From an uncultured beta proteobacterium (GTDB lineage Bacteria; Pseudomonadota; Gammaproteobacteria; Burkholderiales; Burkholderiaceae_C), in NCBI GenBank assembly GCA_903927495.1, contig CAIYNH010000468.1:1-7132 (forward strand): 7,132 bases of DNA. Reading direction: 5' to 3'. Positions 1 through 6,488 of this stretch are shown in pieces. Every line of letters begins with the position of its first letter. Positions within the stretch are counted from its first letter, which is position 1. The notes under the pieces were generated by a model. The model made no database searches, was not told the DNA's origin, and saw only the letters and a list, made by a program, of their open reading frames with translations. A program made the translations under genes and the position numbers.

Positions 1-913
1 CCACATGGAAGACAACAAGATTGCCCTGGGCTTCATCACTGGCCTGAACTACCAAAACCCCTACCTTAGCCCGTTTGAAGAATTTCAACGCTGGAAGACC
101 CACCCAAATATTCGCTGGTACTTTGAGAATTCAAAAGGTCAAGTAACTGCAAAAAGAATAGCGTATGGTGCCCGTGCAATAACGGCCGGAGGTCTTTTAT
201 CTTTACCTAAAACGGTGTTCCCTGGCGGCGCACTTGTCGGTTGTGACGCTGGGTTCCTGAACGTAAGCCGTATCAAAGGCAGTCACACCGCCATCAAATC
301 CGGCATGCTCGCCGCAGAGGCTGCGTTTAATGCCGTCACCAGTGGCCGCCAGCAGGACGAACTCAGCGCCTACCCGGAAACTTTCAAACAAAGCTGGATG
401 TTCAGCGAGCTCAACAAATCGCGCAACTTCAAGGCCTGGTTCAAATACGGCCTGACGGTCGGCACCCTGATGAACGGTTTTGAGCAATTTGGCTTGAGCG
501 GCAATATGCCTTGGACTATTCGCCGTGACAAACCCGACCATGCTTACCTGAAGCCCGCCTCAGAATGCCAACCCATTGAGTACCCAAAGCCCGACGGCAA
601 ACTTACCTTTGACCGCTTAAGCAGTGTTTTTATCAGCAGCGCAAACCATGAAGAAAACCAGCCTTCACACCTGACCCTGAAAGATGCGAGTGTGCCTGTG
701 GCCGTGAACCTGGCCAAATATGCTGGCCCCGAGGCGCGTTACTGCCCGGCAGGCGTTTATGAGTTTGTCAAAAACGACGATGGTACCGACCGGCTCCAAA
801 TCAATGCAGCCAACTGTGTGCATTGCAAAACTTGTGACATCAAGGATCCCACACAAAACATCGTCTGGATCACACCGGAAGGTGGTGGAGGCCCCAATTA
901 CGCTGGAATGTGA
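1..913 (+). CDS. Electron transfer flavoprotein-ubiquinone oxidoreductase (ETF-QO), C-terminal half, 5' truncated by window
   Basis: ETF-QO is a membrane-associated FAD and 4Fe-4S enzyme that passes electrons from reduced electron transfer flavoprotein (from acyl-CoA and amino-acid dehydrogenases) to ubiquinone. The frame is open to the left edge (base 1 ends a codon, 2-4 is CAC), so the ATG at 5 is an internal Met and the N-terminal FAD domain lies outside. Counting from that Met, the FAD/ubiquinone-domain signature FPGGALVGCDAGF is at 72-84, followed by IKG at 90-92. The C-terminal ferredoxin-like domain has four cluster cysteines: C247 and CVHCKTC at 271-277, spaced much as in the human enzyme. 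The protein ends in GGGGPNYAGM, which closely matches the family C-terminus. Compared with the human protein as I recall it, about six extra residues (around SKGQVTAK, 43-50) precede the conserved YGARAI segment. The stop is TGA at 911-913, 14 nt from the end of the convergent DUF1015 gene. No intrinsic terminator is visible between them. Confidence 0.96.
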   Translation, partial: HMEDNKIALGFITGLNYQNPYLSPFEEFQRWKTHPNIRWYFENSKGQVTAKRIAYGARAITAGGLLSLPKTVFPGGALVGCDAGFLNVSRIKGSHTAIKSGMLAAEAAFNAVTSGRQQDELSAYPETFKQSWMFSELNKSRNFKAWFKYGLTVGTLMNGFEQFGLSGNMPWTIRRDKPDHAYLKPASECQPIEYPKPDGKLTFDRLSSVFISSANHEENQPSHLTLKDASVPVAVNLAKYAGPEARYCPAGVYEFVKNDDGTDRLQINAANCVHCKTCDIKDPTQNIVWITPEGGGGPNYAGM

Positions 914-927
914 CCGTCAAGGCAAAA

Positions 928-2244
928 CTACACAATCTTTCTGGCTTCCATATAAAACCTTTTCTCGCGGGCGTGCCCCAGAGAGAAGGTCTTGCGCGGC
1001 AAGGCACCATCCAGAATAACCGTTTTGAAGAGTTCAGACTTGTGCATGCCGGCAAAATAGAAACCCGCATTGCCGGTCTGTAAAGCCAGGCGTTCGAGCA
1101 CGTCTGTGCCATGCACATAATCAATCGCCTCGGCACCACCGTCCTGGACGAACCGATCCAGGAAGGGCTGCAGGCTGCCAACGGGCAGGTTGGACGCTGG
1201 CTGGTCGATCTCGATCATAGCAAAATGCTGCCCTCCACCAACCAAGCCTAACGCTTGCTGGGTTCCGCTGGCTGAATTCACGCGCTGCATCATGGCATCT
1301 GAGGTGCTCACCTCGGTGCAACTGAAATTCGAACCAAATGCAGTTCTGAGCTCAGTCAGCAGGTCTTTCTTGAGATTGAACAGGACCCGATGAATTGGTT
1401 CAAACTCCAAGCCCTGATCGTGCACGTTTTCAATTTCGACCAGGGCAAAACGGCTGGGATGATCCAGACCAACCAAGGGTTTTTTCTTTTCCCAAATCGC
1501 CTTCGCGGTGGCCAGCGAGTGGTTGCCATCACCCATCGCAAATAGCAGAACAGGCTCATCCGGGCCAACACCGTATTTGGCCGCAAAGGTCTGGGGCTGA
1601 GCCAAGGCTCGCAAGGCCTGCACAACGCGGTCCTCATATTCAGCATTCACAGCAGATGCTACCAAGTGACCGCTATCTTGCATCAATTCAAAATCGTATA
1701 GCGCCTCAAAGCTGGCTTTGGCAGCCGTCAGAGGTGCGATCACGGTGTGCTCAGGATCATCAATCAACACCAGAATATGAGGCAACTCCAGCGCCGCATC
1801 CTCACGAATCTTGATGCGCGGTGGCAAGCGGTCAACAATCGTTCCTTCGGTGGCCCGGATCAGGCTCGATGACCCAGCCTGATAGTCATAACACTCCAGA
1901 TCAAGACACAGCATGATGCCATGGCGGGTTTTGCCGGCGACGCTGCGTTCGACGTAAATCAAACCCTCGCGCGGCTCAAGAATTCCGGTTTGCTGATACT
2001 CGTTCATGGCCTGCTGAATTGCCGAAATCCGCTCGGGTGCACCTGGCTTATCCAGAAAAACTTCGGGGAAAATCAGATTCAGCGTCGACGGCGCATCGCC
2101 CACGAATTCCTTCGCGGTTTGCCAATACTGGGGCTCGGAAGTGAACTGATCACACGCAATGACCGCCCATTTTTGCAAGTCGGTCCCGCCTTTGGGCAAG
2201 TACACCTGTGGAATTTGAATACCAATGTCACTGATCGTTTTCAT
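928..2244 (-). CDS. DUF1015 family protein (COG4198-type), 438 aa
   Basis: This is a full-length DUF1015 protein, an uncharacterised family of roughly 400-450 residues that is widespread in bacteria and some archaea. Landmarks are an N-terminal WAVIACDQFTSEPQYW (26-41), the central ATEGTIVDRLPPR (131-143), LELPHILVLIDDPE (152-165), and the FAMGDGNHSLATAKAIW block (235-251), whose GDGNH core looks like an active or ligand site. No signal peptide or membrane segment is seen, so it is probably cytoplasmic. I recall that genes of this family often sit near serine biosynthesis genes and that a serine-kinase role has been proposed for some members. I cannot verify that here, and no ser gene is in this window. 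The start is the ATG at 2244-2242. Only a weak purine stretch (GAAAG) lies upstream. The stop is TAG at 930-928. It lies downstream of the NYN gene on the same strand with a 157-nt gap, so it may have its own promoter. Confidence 0.93.
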   Translation of the reverse strand: MKTISDIGIQIPQVYLPKGGTDLQKWAVIACDQFTSEPQYWQTAKEFVGDAPSTLNLIFPEVFLDKPGAPERISAIQQAMNEYQQTGILEPREGLIYVERSVAGKTRHGIMLCLDLECYDYQAGSSSLIRATEGTIVDRLPPRIKIREDAALELPHILVLIDDPEHTVIAPLTAAKASFEALYDFELMQDSGHLVASAVNAEYEDRVVQALRALAQPQTFAAKYGVGPDEPVLLFAMGDGNHSLATAKAIWEKKKPLVGLDHPSRFALVEIENVHDQGLEFEPIHRVLFNLKKDLLTELRTAFGSNFSCTEVSTSDAMMQRVNSASGTQQALGLVGGGQHFAMIEIDQPASNLPVGSLQPFLDRFVQDGGAEAIDYVHGTDVLERLALQTGNAGFYFAGMHKSELFKTVILDGALPRKTFSLGHAREKRFYMEARKIV

Positions 2245-2401
2245 AACTGCACTTTCGCGAAAAATTAAATGTTAAATGGTAATAACTTCAGACATCCTGA
2301 ACCACCCGAAATTCTCGATGGCACATCACATCGGCGAAAGGCCATGAAGCATTGCGCCCACTCGCACCCCCAAAAATGGTAGTCGGTTATTTCGATCTAC
2401 C
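2245..2401 (-). promoter_or_regulatory. Leader/promoter region of the DUF1015 gene with small dyad and tandem repeat
   Basis: This 157-nt gap between the NYN gene stop and the DUF1015 start has no convincing ORF. It contains a 5-bp inverted repeat TTCAG-ACATC-CTGAA (2287-2301), about 43-57 nt upstream of the ATG. Closer to the gene is a tandem 7-bp repeat, TTAAATG twice (2265-2278), inside an AT-rich stretch that could supply a -10 element on the minus strand. No hexamer pair with a good -35 and 16-18 nt spacing stands out. The role as promoter or operator is inferred from position alone. No terminator hairpin for the NYN gene was found here. Confidence 0.25.
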
Positions 2402-4180
2402 TTACGAAATCAAAACCGAAAACTCCAACGGCGAAATAATTAGCGCGCCACTTGCCTCTGCCTTCGCAGCCTCATCTCGATCAGCCGTCACAAGAGCACG
2501 CAGTTGTCGAGGTTTGTGGCGACTTAAATACTGAAGATAGGCAACAATCTGATCATCCGCCCGGTTAACACCCGTCCCACCCGAATAGTGAACATTAAAG
2601 TTATTTCTTAGCGTCTCATCGTGGGCCTGAACGCTGTCAAACCACAAATCCACAGTCAACTGCTCTTGCAGCGAGCACAAAACAACAATCTTTTGAATCA
2701 AGGCCTGCTGCGCCTTGGTGCCAGGGTCGCCACGCTCAAAGTGTTCTCCAAATAAGATTGGCAACTTATGTAATACGTTGTGTCCATCAATTAGCAAGGT
2801 GCAACGATGCCCATCCGCCAGTTGCCGCTGCAATGCGTAAAGCGGTACACCCTTGAGACTTGGTTTGCCTGTTTTTTCGGCCAATCCCAGGCTTGCTTGC
2901 AAATACAGGCGCGAAGCGACATCACCAATCAAAGCAAATGCTGCGCCCACATCCTTGGAGCCAAGCAATCCCGTCGACTCCATAGCCAACAAACCACGTC
3001 GAACAGTGGCCACTTCTTCCAAAGTTTGCGCTTGTTGCAGTTTTTCAACCATCAGCGTTGGAGCCTGACCGGACTTGGTATTTGAGAATGCAGTTTGCTG
3101 AAGAATTGTCTCGATTTCAGTGATGCGCTTCTCTAGCCTTCTTACAGTACTTCCAATTTCTGGCAGCGGCCGAATAGATTCCTTGATCGCTTCCTTGAGC
3201 CGCAACTGCATGGCTCTACAGCGATTTTTTTCAACGTCAAGTTGCGAACGCAGGCCGAATTTTTGGTCGATGCTGGCTTGCCGCTGTAATAGCTCCTCTG
3301 CCTCCTGCAGCAAATCACCCTGAATTGCCTGCGCTGCCTGGGCAAGCTCCTCGGCTGGCCCAAGCCACGGCACAAGCCTCTCATCCACTTCGCAGGAAAC
3401 CGTCTCTCTCACTTGCTCCGCAAAATTTTCACGTAACTTGGCGTAATTTTGCGTTACCAAATTCAGGGTTGTTGTTGCATTTCCGGCAGTAACGGTCAAT
3501 TCTTGAACCTGAGTATTGGCCCTGTCCCGCTCGGCCTGGGTAAGCTGAAGTTCGCGTCGAAGGCGATTCACTTCCTGGCGCTTCTCTCTTAGGTCGACAA
3601 TCAGTTGGCCAGTTTTTTTGTCATGCCTATGCACCAAAGTTGCCCCGATTCCGGCAACAGATTTGGTCACAGGTCGAGCACCGTTACCAAGTATTTGGAC
3701 ATGCTCGAGAAACTCCGTGAACATTGCTTGCAGGCTTTGAATAGCCTCTTCTTGCTCTTTACCAGTAGGTTCTACCCCATCCCAACTGGCAATCTGCTCA
3801 AACCCACGTTCTCGGATTGACTCCCGTTCATCAAGCAACATTGCCGCATAAACATTTAACTTACCGTAGGCGCTGGCGAGTAATGAATGTGAGGAATCGA
3901 TAGCTTTCTGCGACAACACACAAAGCAGCGATCTTGACAATGTGGCATTCCTTAGTAACAAGCGCAGGTCAACGGTCAAGTCCGTAGATTGATCCAGCAT
4001 CGCCTTAATTCTGCTCACCACCACCGGCAGACTAACTTTGCATTTTCTGAAACCAGCGCTTAGGTTGGCATGCTTAGCTGCAAATTCTTGCAAATCGGCT
4101 TCATCAGAATGCTTCAGGGCGGCTTTCCACGCAGTAATAACTCGCGCATCCACCGACTGGGAGTCGACTTTTACAGGCAT
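2402..4180 (-). CDS. Coiled-coil protein with C-terminal NYN/PIN-like (YacP-type) nuclease domain, 592 aa
   Basis: Numbered from the ATG at 4180. Residues about 1-190 are mostly helical with no recognised domain. About 190-370 is rich in charged and Leu/Gln heptads (for example LREKRQEVNRLRRELQL and LLQEAEELLQRQ) and is predicted coiled coil. The last about 130 residues resemble NYN/DUF901 (PIN-like, metal-dependent ribonuclease) domains: CTLLIDGHNVLHKLP (460-474) with the first acidic residue D465, VDLWFDS with D515, the VHYSGG strand, NRADDQIV with D542/D543, and VTADRDEA with D567. These would form the acidic metal site. RNA cleavage is a family inference; the target is unknown. No signal peptide, so cytoplasmic. 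ATG 4180 was preferred because GGGG lies 5-9 nt upstream. An in-frame TTG at 4222 would add 14 residues (606 aa). The gene lies downstream of the cyclase and protease genes on the same strand, 84 nt after the possible small ORF. Confidence 0.85.
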   Translation of the reverse strand: MPVKVDSQSVDARVITAWKAALKHSDEADLQEFAAKHANLSAGFRKCKVSLPVVVSRIKAMLDQSTDLTVDLRLLLRNATLSRSLLCVLSQKAIDSSHSLLASAYGKLNVYAAMLLDERESIRERGFEQIASWDGVEPTGKEQEEAIQSLQAMFTEFLEHVQILGNGARPVTKSVAGIGATLVHRHDKKTGQLIVDLREKRQEVNRLRRELQLTQAERDRANTQVQELTVTAGNATTTLNLVTQNYAKLRENFAEQVRETVSCEVDERLVPWLGPAEELAQAAQAIQGDLLQEAEELLQRQASIDQKFGLRSQLDVEKNRCRAMQLRLKEAIKESIRPLPEIGSTVRRLEKRITEIETILQQTAFSNTKSGQAPTLMVEKLQQAQTLEEVATVRRGLLAMESTGLLGSKDVGAAFALIGDVASRLYLQASLGLAEKTGKPSLKGVPLYALQRQLADGHRCTLLIDGHNVLHKLPILFGEHFERGDPGTKAQQALIQKIVVLCSLQEQLTVDLWFDSVQAHDETLRNNFNVHYSGGTGVNRADDQIVAYLQYLSRHKPRQLRALVTADRDEAAKAEASGALIISPLEFSVLIS

Positions 4181-4264
4181 GGTCACCCCATGCTGTTTGA
4201 AATACTGGGTCGCGACGAACAAATTGATGGCTGTTCGCCTTGCCTGGTGGAGCGTTCAACCAAT

Positions 4265-4408
4265 TCACTGGGTAGAAATTTCAACTTCATGAGAGCAAGT
4301 ATCGCACCAAGCTCCACCATCAGCGTTGCAACTTTGATCACTGGGAATACCCTGCACTTTGGCATATGCAGCGACTTGATTTACCGAAGCACTTGCCTTG
4401 ACTATCAT
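4265..4408 (-). CDS. Possible small cysteine-containing protein (47 aa, or 56 aa from an upstream ATG at 4435)
   Basis: The gap between the protease and NYN genes holds a short ORF. It starts at ATG 4408-4406 (47 aa), or nine codons earlier at ATG 4435-4433 (56 aa), and ends with TGA at 4267-4265. Its composition looks coding: 20 of 47 codons begin with G and 33 of 47 with a purine, as in expressed bacterial genes. The residue mix is balanced, with an Ala/Val-rich N-terminal half (ASASVNQVAAYAKVQG) and a C-terminal GAWCDTCSH that carries a CxxC pair plus a further Cys at 27. CxxC could bind zinc or be redox active. I recognise no family. Neither start has a good Shine-Dalgarno sequence, which weakens the case. 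It could also be the remnant of a larger gene. It would be co-transcribed with its neighbours, 26 or 53 nt after the protease stop. Confidence 0.4.
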   Translation of the reverse strand: MIVKASASVNQVAAYAKVQGIPSDQSCNADGGAWCDTCSHEVEISTQ

Positions 4409-4461
4409 TTTTGGAAACCGCTGACACAGCCGCATGAAAACGGGGCAGCCATTTTTTTCCG

Positions 4462-5163
4462 CTACTCAATCGCAGACTTTCCGTTGGCAATGCGACAGCG
4501 CTGGATGTCACAGGCTGTCGGCATCAGTGAGCGATATTCAATCCCAGGTACAAGACTGGCTCCACCACGAATGGTGCATACCTCGCCCTTGTCGTTGGTG
4601 TAGTTTGATGTGACATCAACGCAACGCCTGGAATGTGACATGACCCCATACAAGTGCCCCATTTCGTGCGAAATCACCATTTGCAAAGTCTGGCGAGAGT
4701 CAAAGCCTGGATTGCGAGTTTTGAGCAATTGAAACGCAGAGGGCCCCATCGAAAGGGTTCTATTGCCCAGATTTGCCAGTCCAAAATTACTGCGACTTGC
4801 CGACTCACTCCACTGAACCAGGATGGCACCCCTTTGCAATTCAACTTCTGCCGGCCAAGTCAGAACGCTACTGGGAATGCCGCAGTGAGACCAAGCCACG
4901 GCAGCTTTGTTGACTGCAGATAAAACCAGTGCCGAATCAAACCAGGCGGGTGCTCCGGCATGCTTGTACACAAACAAGAGTGGCGAGCCCATTGCCGCCC
5001 GGTCTCGTCCATCACCCCAGTTCGAGATTTCTCCAGGCCAGCACTGCGCGATTTCCTGCTCTCGCACCGATTCAAATGCCATAGCCACCGGTATCGACAG
5101 CAAGCAGCAACTAGCCACCATAGAACGGCACAAACGCGAATTGAAGAATCTGTTTCGACTCAT
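4462..5163 (-). CDS. Secreted metzincin/matrixin-like zinc metalloprotease, 233 aa
   Basis: Numbered from the ATG at 5163. Residues 1-29 form a good Sec signal peptide: basic n-region (MSRNRFFNSRLCR), hydrophobic MVASCCLLSIPVAMA, and a likely cut after AMA at 29. The mature protein shows matrixin-like order: a helix ending in VNKAAVAWSHCG (84-95), an edge strand AILVQW (113-118), then the zinc helix QMVISHEMGHLYG (161-173) with H166, E167 and H170, a candidate third ligand H177, and a Met-turn-like SLMPTACD (M214). Six cysteines in the mature part (41, 94, 181, 196, 218, 223) could make three disulfides, as expected for an exported protein. The third His is one residue further from the Gly than the usual HExxHxxGxxH. 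The ATG at 5214 (250 aa) would overlap the cyclase gene by 23 nt and give an overlong signal n-region, so 5163 is preferred, 28 nt after the cyclase stop. The substrate is unknown. Confidence 0.75.
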   Translation of the reverse strand: MSRNRFFNSRLCRSMVASCCLLSIPVAMAFESVREQEIAQCWPGEISNWGDGRDRAAMGSPLLFVYKHAGAPAWFDSALVLSAVNKAAVAWSHCGIPSSVLTWPAEVELQRGAILVQWSESASRSNFGLANLGNRTLSMGPSAFQLLKTRNPGFDSRQTLQMVISHEMGHLYGVMSHSRRCVDVTSNYTNDKGEVCTIRGGASLVPGIEYRSLMPTACDIQRCRIANGKSAIE

Positions 5164-5191
5164 GAATCGGTTCAGATCGTGACCTGACAGG

Positions 5192-6301
5192 TTAGTCGCG
5201 CAACCCGGTGACATTAAAAGCTGGCACAGATTTGTGAAAACCTTTCAGGTTAAGCGCCCCAACCAGATCCACGGTTACCAGTTCCTCGACAAACCCGAAC
5301 ACCTTTTGCGACACCAGAATTTGACCCGCTCTGGCTTCACTGCAGAGCCGGTTCGCCAGGTTGCAGACCGTACCAATGGCAGCGTAATCCCGACGATTTT
5401 CGAATCCAATGATGCCCAGTGTGGCGAAACCCTGATCGATGCCAATACCCATCTGAAGCTCGTAGCCACGATCTCGCCAGCCTTGCGAAACCCGCTTGAA
5501 ATCTGATTGCATTTCAATAGCCATGCAGACAGCCACTTTGGCAGGGTTGTCAATGACCACCGGATCGTTGAAGAAAATCATGATGCCATCGCCGGCAAAA
5601 TGCGCAATGGTCCCGTTGTAGACCATGATCAAGCGGCCCATTTCTTCGTGGTATTCCTGCAAGACCCGCATCACCTCTTCAGGATCGGCATTTTCGGTAA
5701 ACGGAGTGAACCCGCGCAGATCGAGAAAAACTACGGTAATTTCCCGACGGTGGCTTTTCAGCGGATCGTCATCGGTGCTGCTGACGATCAAGTCAGCAAT
5801 ATCCGGCGAAAGGAAACGCTTGAGCCGACTCATTTGTTCGATTTGGCGCACGCCATCGCTCACACGCTGTTCCAGCAATCGGTTCCACTGTGCCAGTTCG
5901 CGTGCCTGGGCTTGCACTTTGTCGTGAAACTCCTTGATGCGAAGCAGGGATCTCACGCGTGTGAGCAGTTCGTGCTGATTGATAGGTTTCGACAAAAAAT
6001 CGTCCGCGCCAGCCTCCAGCCCGTTGATGCGCTCCTTGGCTGGGTCGAGCGCCGTCACCATCACCACCGGCAGTAGCGCGGTCTGTGGCAGCGCCCGGAT
6101 CGCCCGGCAAACGGCGTATCCGTCAAGGTCGGGCATCATCACGTCAAGCAAAACAAGATCGGGCAATTCCGACTCGACCATGGCGAGACCCTCCCGACCA
6201 CCGTCGGCCGTCACAACCACGTAACCTTTTCGGGTCAGGAGATCGGCGAGCAGTTTCACGTTAACCGGGGTGTCATCCACCACAAGGATTTTTGCACTCA
6301 T
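5192..6301 (-). CDS. Response regulator with class III adenylate/guanylate cyclase output domain, 369 aa
   Basis: A cytoplasmic two-component output protein. The REC domain (about 4-120) has the acidic pair D9/D10, phospho-acceptor D53 in LLDVMMPD, T83 and K105 in SKP. A coiled-coil linker (about 122-162) leads to a class III nucleotidyl cyclase domain (about 185-365). In it, VVFLDLRGFT supplies metal-binding D194, FAGDGIMIFF supplies D238, and CNLANRL supplies the transition-state N314 and R318, so catalysis looks possible. The two positions that usually read the base are not canonical: H234 where adenylate cyclases have Lys, and A307 where they have Asp or Thr. cAMP versus cGMP therefore cannot be assigned. 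Phosphorylation by an unseen histidine kinase would presumably control activity; no kinase gene is in the window. The start is ATG 6301-6299 with no clear Shine-Dalgarno sequence. The gene heads the minus-strand block and is divergent from the nitroreductase. Confidence 0.94.
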   Translation of the reverse strand: MSAKILVVDDTPVNVKLLADLLTRKGYVVVTADGGREGLAMVESELPDLVLLDVMMPDLDGYAVCRAIRALPQTALLPVVMVTALDPAKERINGLEAGADDFLSKPINQHELLTRVRSLLRIKEFHDKVQAQARELAQWNRLLEQRVSDGVRQIEQMSRLKRFLSPDIADLIVSSTDDDPLKSHRREITVVFLDLRGFTPFTENADPEEVMRVLQEYHEEMGRLIMVYNGTIAHFAGDGIMIFFNDPVVIDNPAKVAVCMAIEMQSDFKRVSQGWRDRGYELQMGIGIDQGFATLGIIGFENRRDYAAIGTVCNLANRLCSEARAGQILVSQKVFGFVEELVTVDLVGALNLKGFHKSVPAFNVTGLRD

Positions 6302-6488
6302 TTGTCAGTTGGCATTATTTGATTTGGTTCTAAAAAGAAAGCGTTAATCGTCGGTGCTTACTTGGTCGTGACCAGGGCTGTGACAATCTGGCCTCGTTAA
6401 CACCTTGATAAAAGCTGGCAGTGCCCCAAGCTAGACTCGCTGCGGTTACCTATATTTGCAATTCTATACACCTCCAGGAAAAATACCC
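6302..6488. promoter_or_regulatory. Divergent intergenic region between cyclase and nitroreductase genes
   Basis: This 187-nt region must hold the promoters of both divergent genes. It contains a 12-bp dyad, TGGTC-GT-GACCA (6363-6374), extendable to 16 bp with one G-T mismatch, roughly midway and a candidate operator. Facing the nitroreductase, AT-rich hexamers TATATT (6451-6456) and TATACA (6465-6470) resemble -10 boxes, but no good -35 sits 16-18 nt upstream of either. A TTGATA at 6405-6410 is too far away. No strong promoter could be called for the cyclase side. No ORF of note was found. Confidence 0.3.
6476..6479 (+). promoter_or_regulatory. Shine-Dalgarno site of the nitroreductase gene
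   Basis: AGGA sits 9 nt before the ATG at 6489, within CCAGGAAAAATACCC. It supports that start and is the clearest ribosome binding site in the window. Confidence 0.55.

Noticed and set aside
908..935. Possible bidirectional terminator between the convergent ETF-QO and DUF1015 genes
   Set aside because: The 14-nt gap and flanking bases show no GC-rich stem followed by a T run on either strand.
2316..2333. Inverted repeat CGATG-8 nt-CATCG upstream of the DUF1015 gene
   Set aside because: Five-bp arms with an 8-nt loop, no T run and no conserved partner site; expected by chance.
4183..4365. 60-codon minus-strand ORF whose TGA ends 2 nt before the ATG of the NYN gene
   Set aside because: The close spacing suggests coupling, but only 15 of 60 codons start with G, no ribosome binding site precedes any of its Met codons, and its C-terminal part is low-quality Ser/Arg-rich sequence. 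The overlapping 47-56 aa frame looks more like coding sequence.
4408..4453. 15-codon ORF starting after the A7 run, with an ATGA overlap onto the 47-aa ORF
   Set aside because: The stop/start overlap looks like a coupled leader peptide, but the ORF is too short to support, has no ribosome binding site and shows no attenuator-like structure.
4070..4603. 177-codon + strand ORF across the protease/nuclease gap
   Set aside because: It is antisense to two better-supported genes and to the small ORF, and its translation has no recognisable domain or balanced composition.
5507..6076. 189-codon + strand ORF
   Set aside because: It lies wholly antisense within the response-regulator cyclase gene, and its His/Phe-rich translation is typical of a shadow frame.
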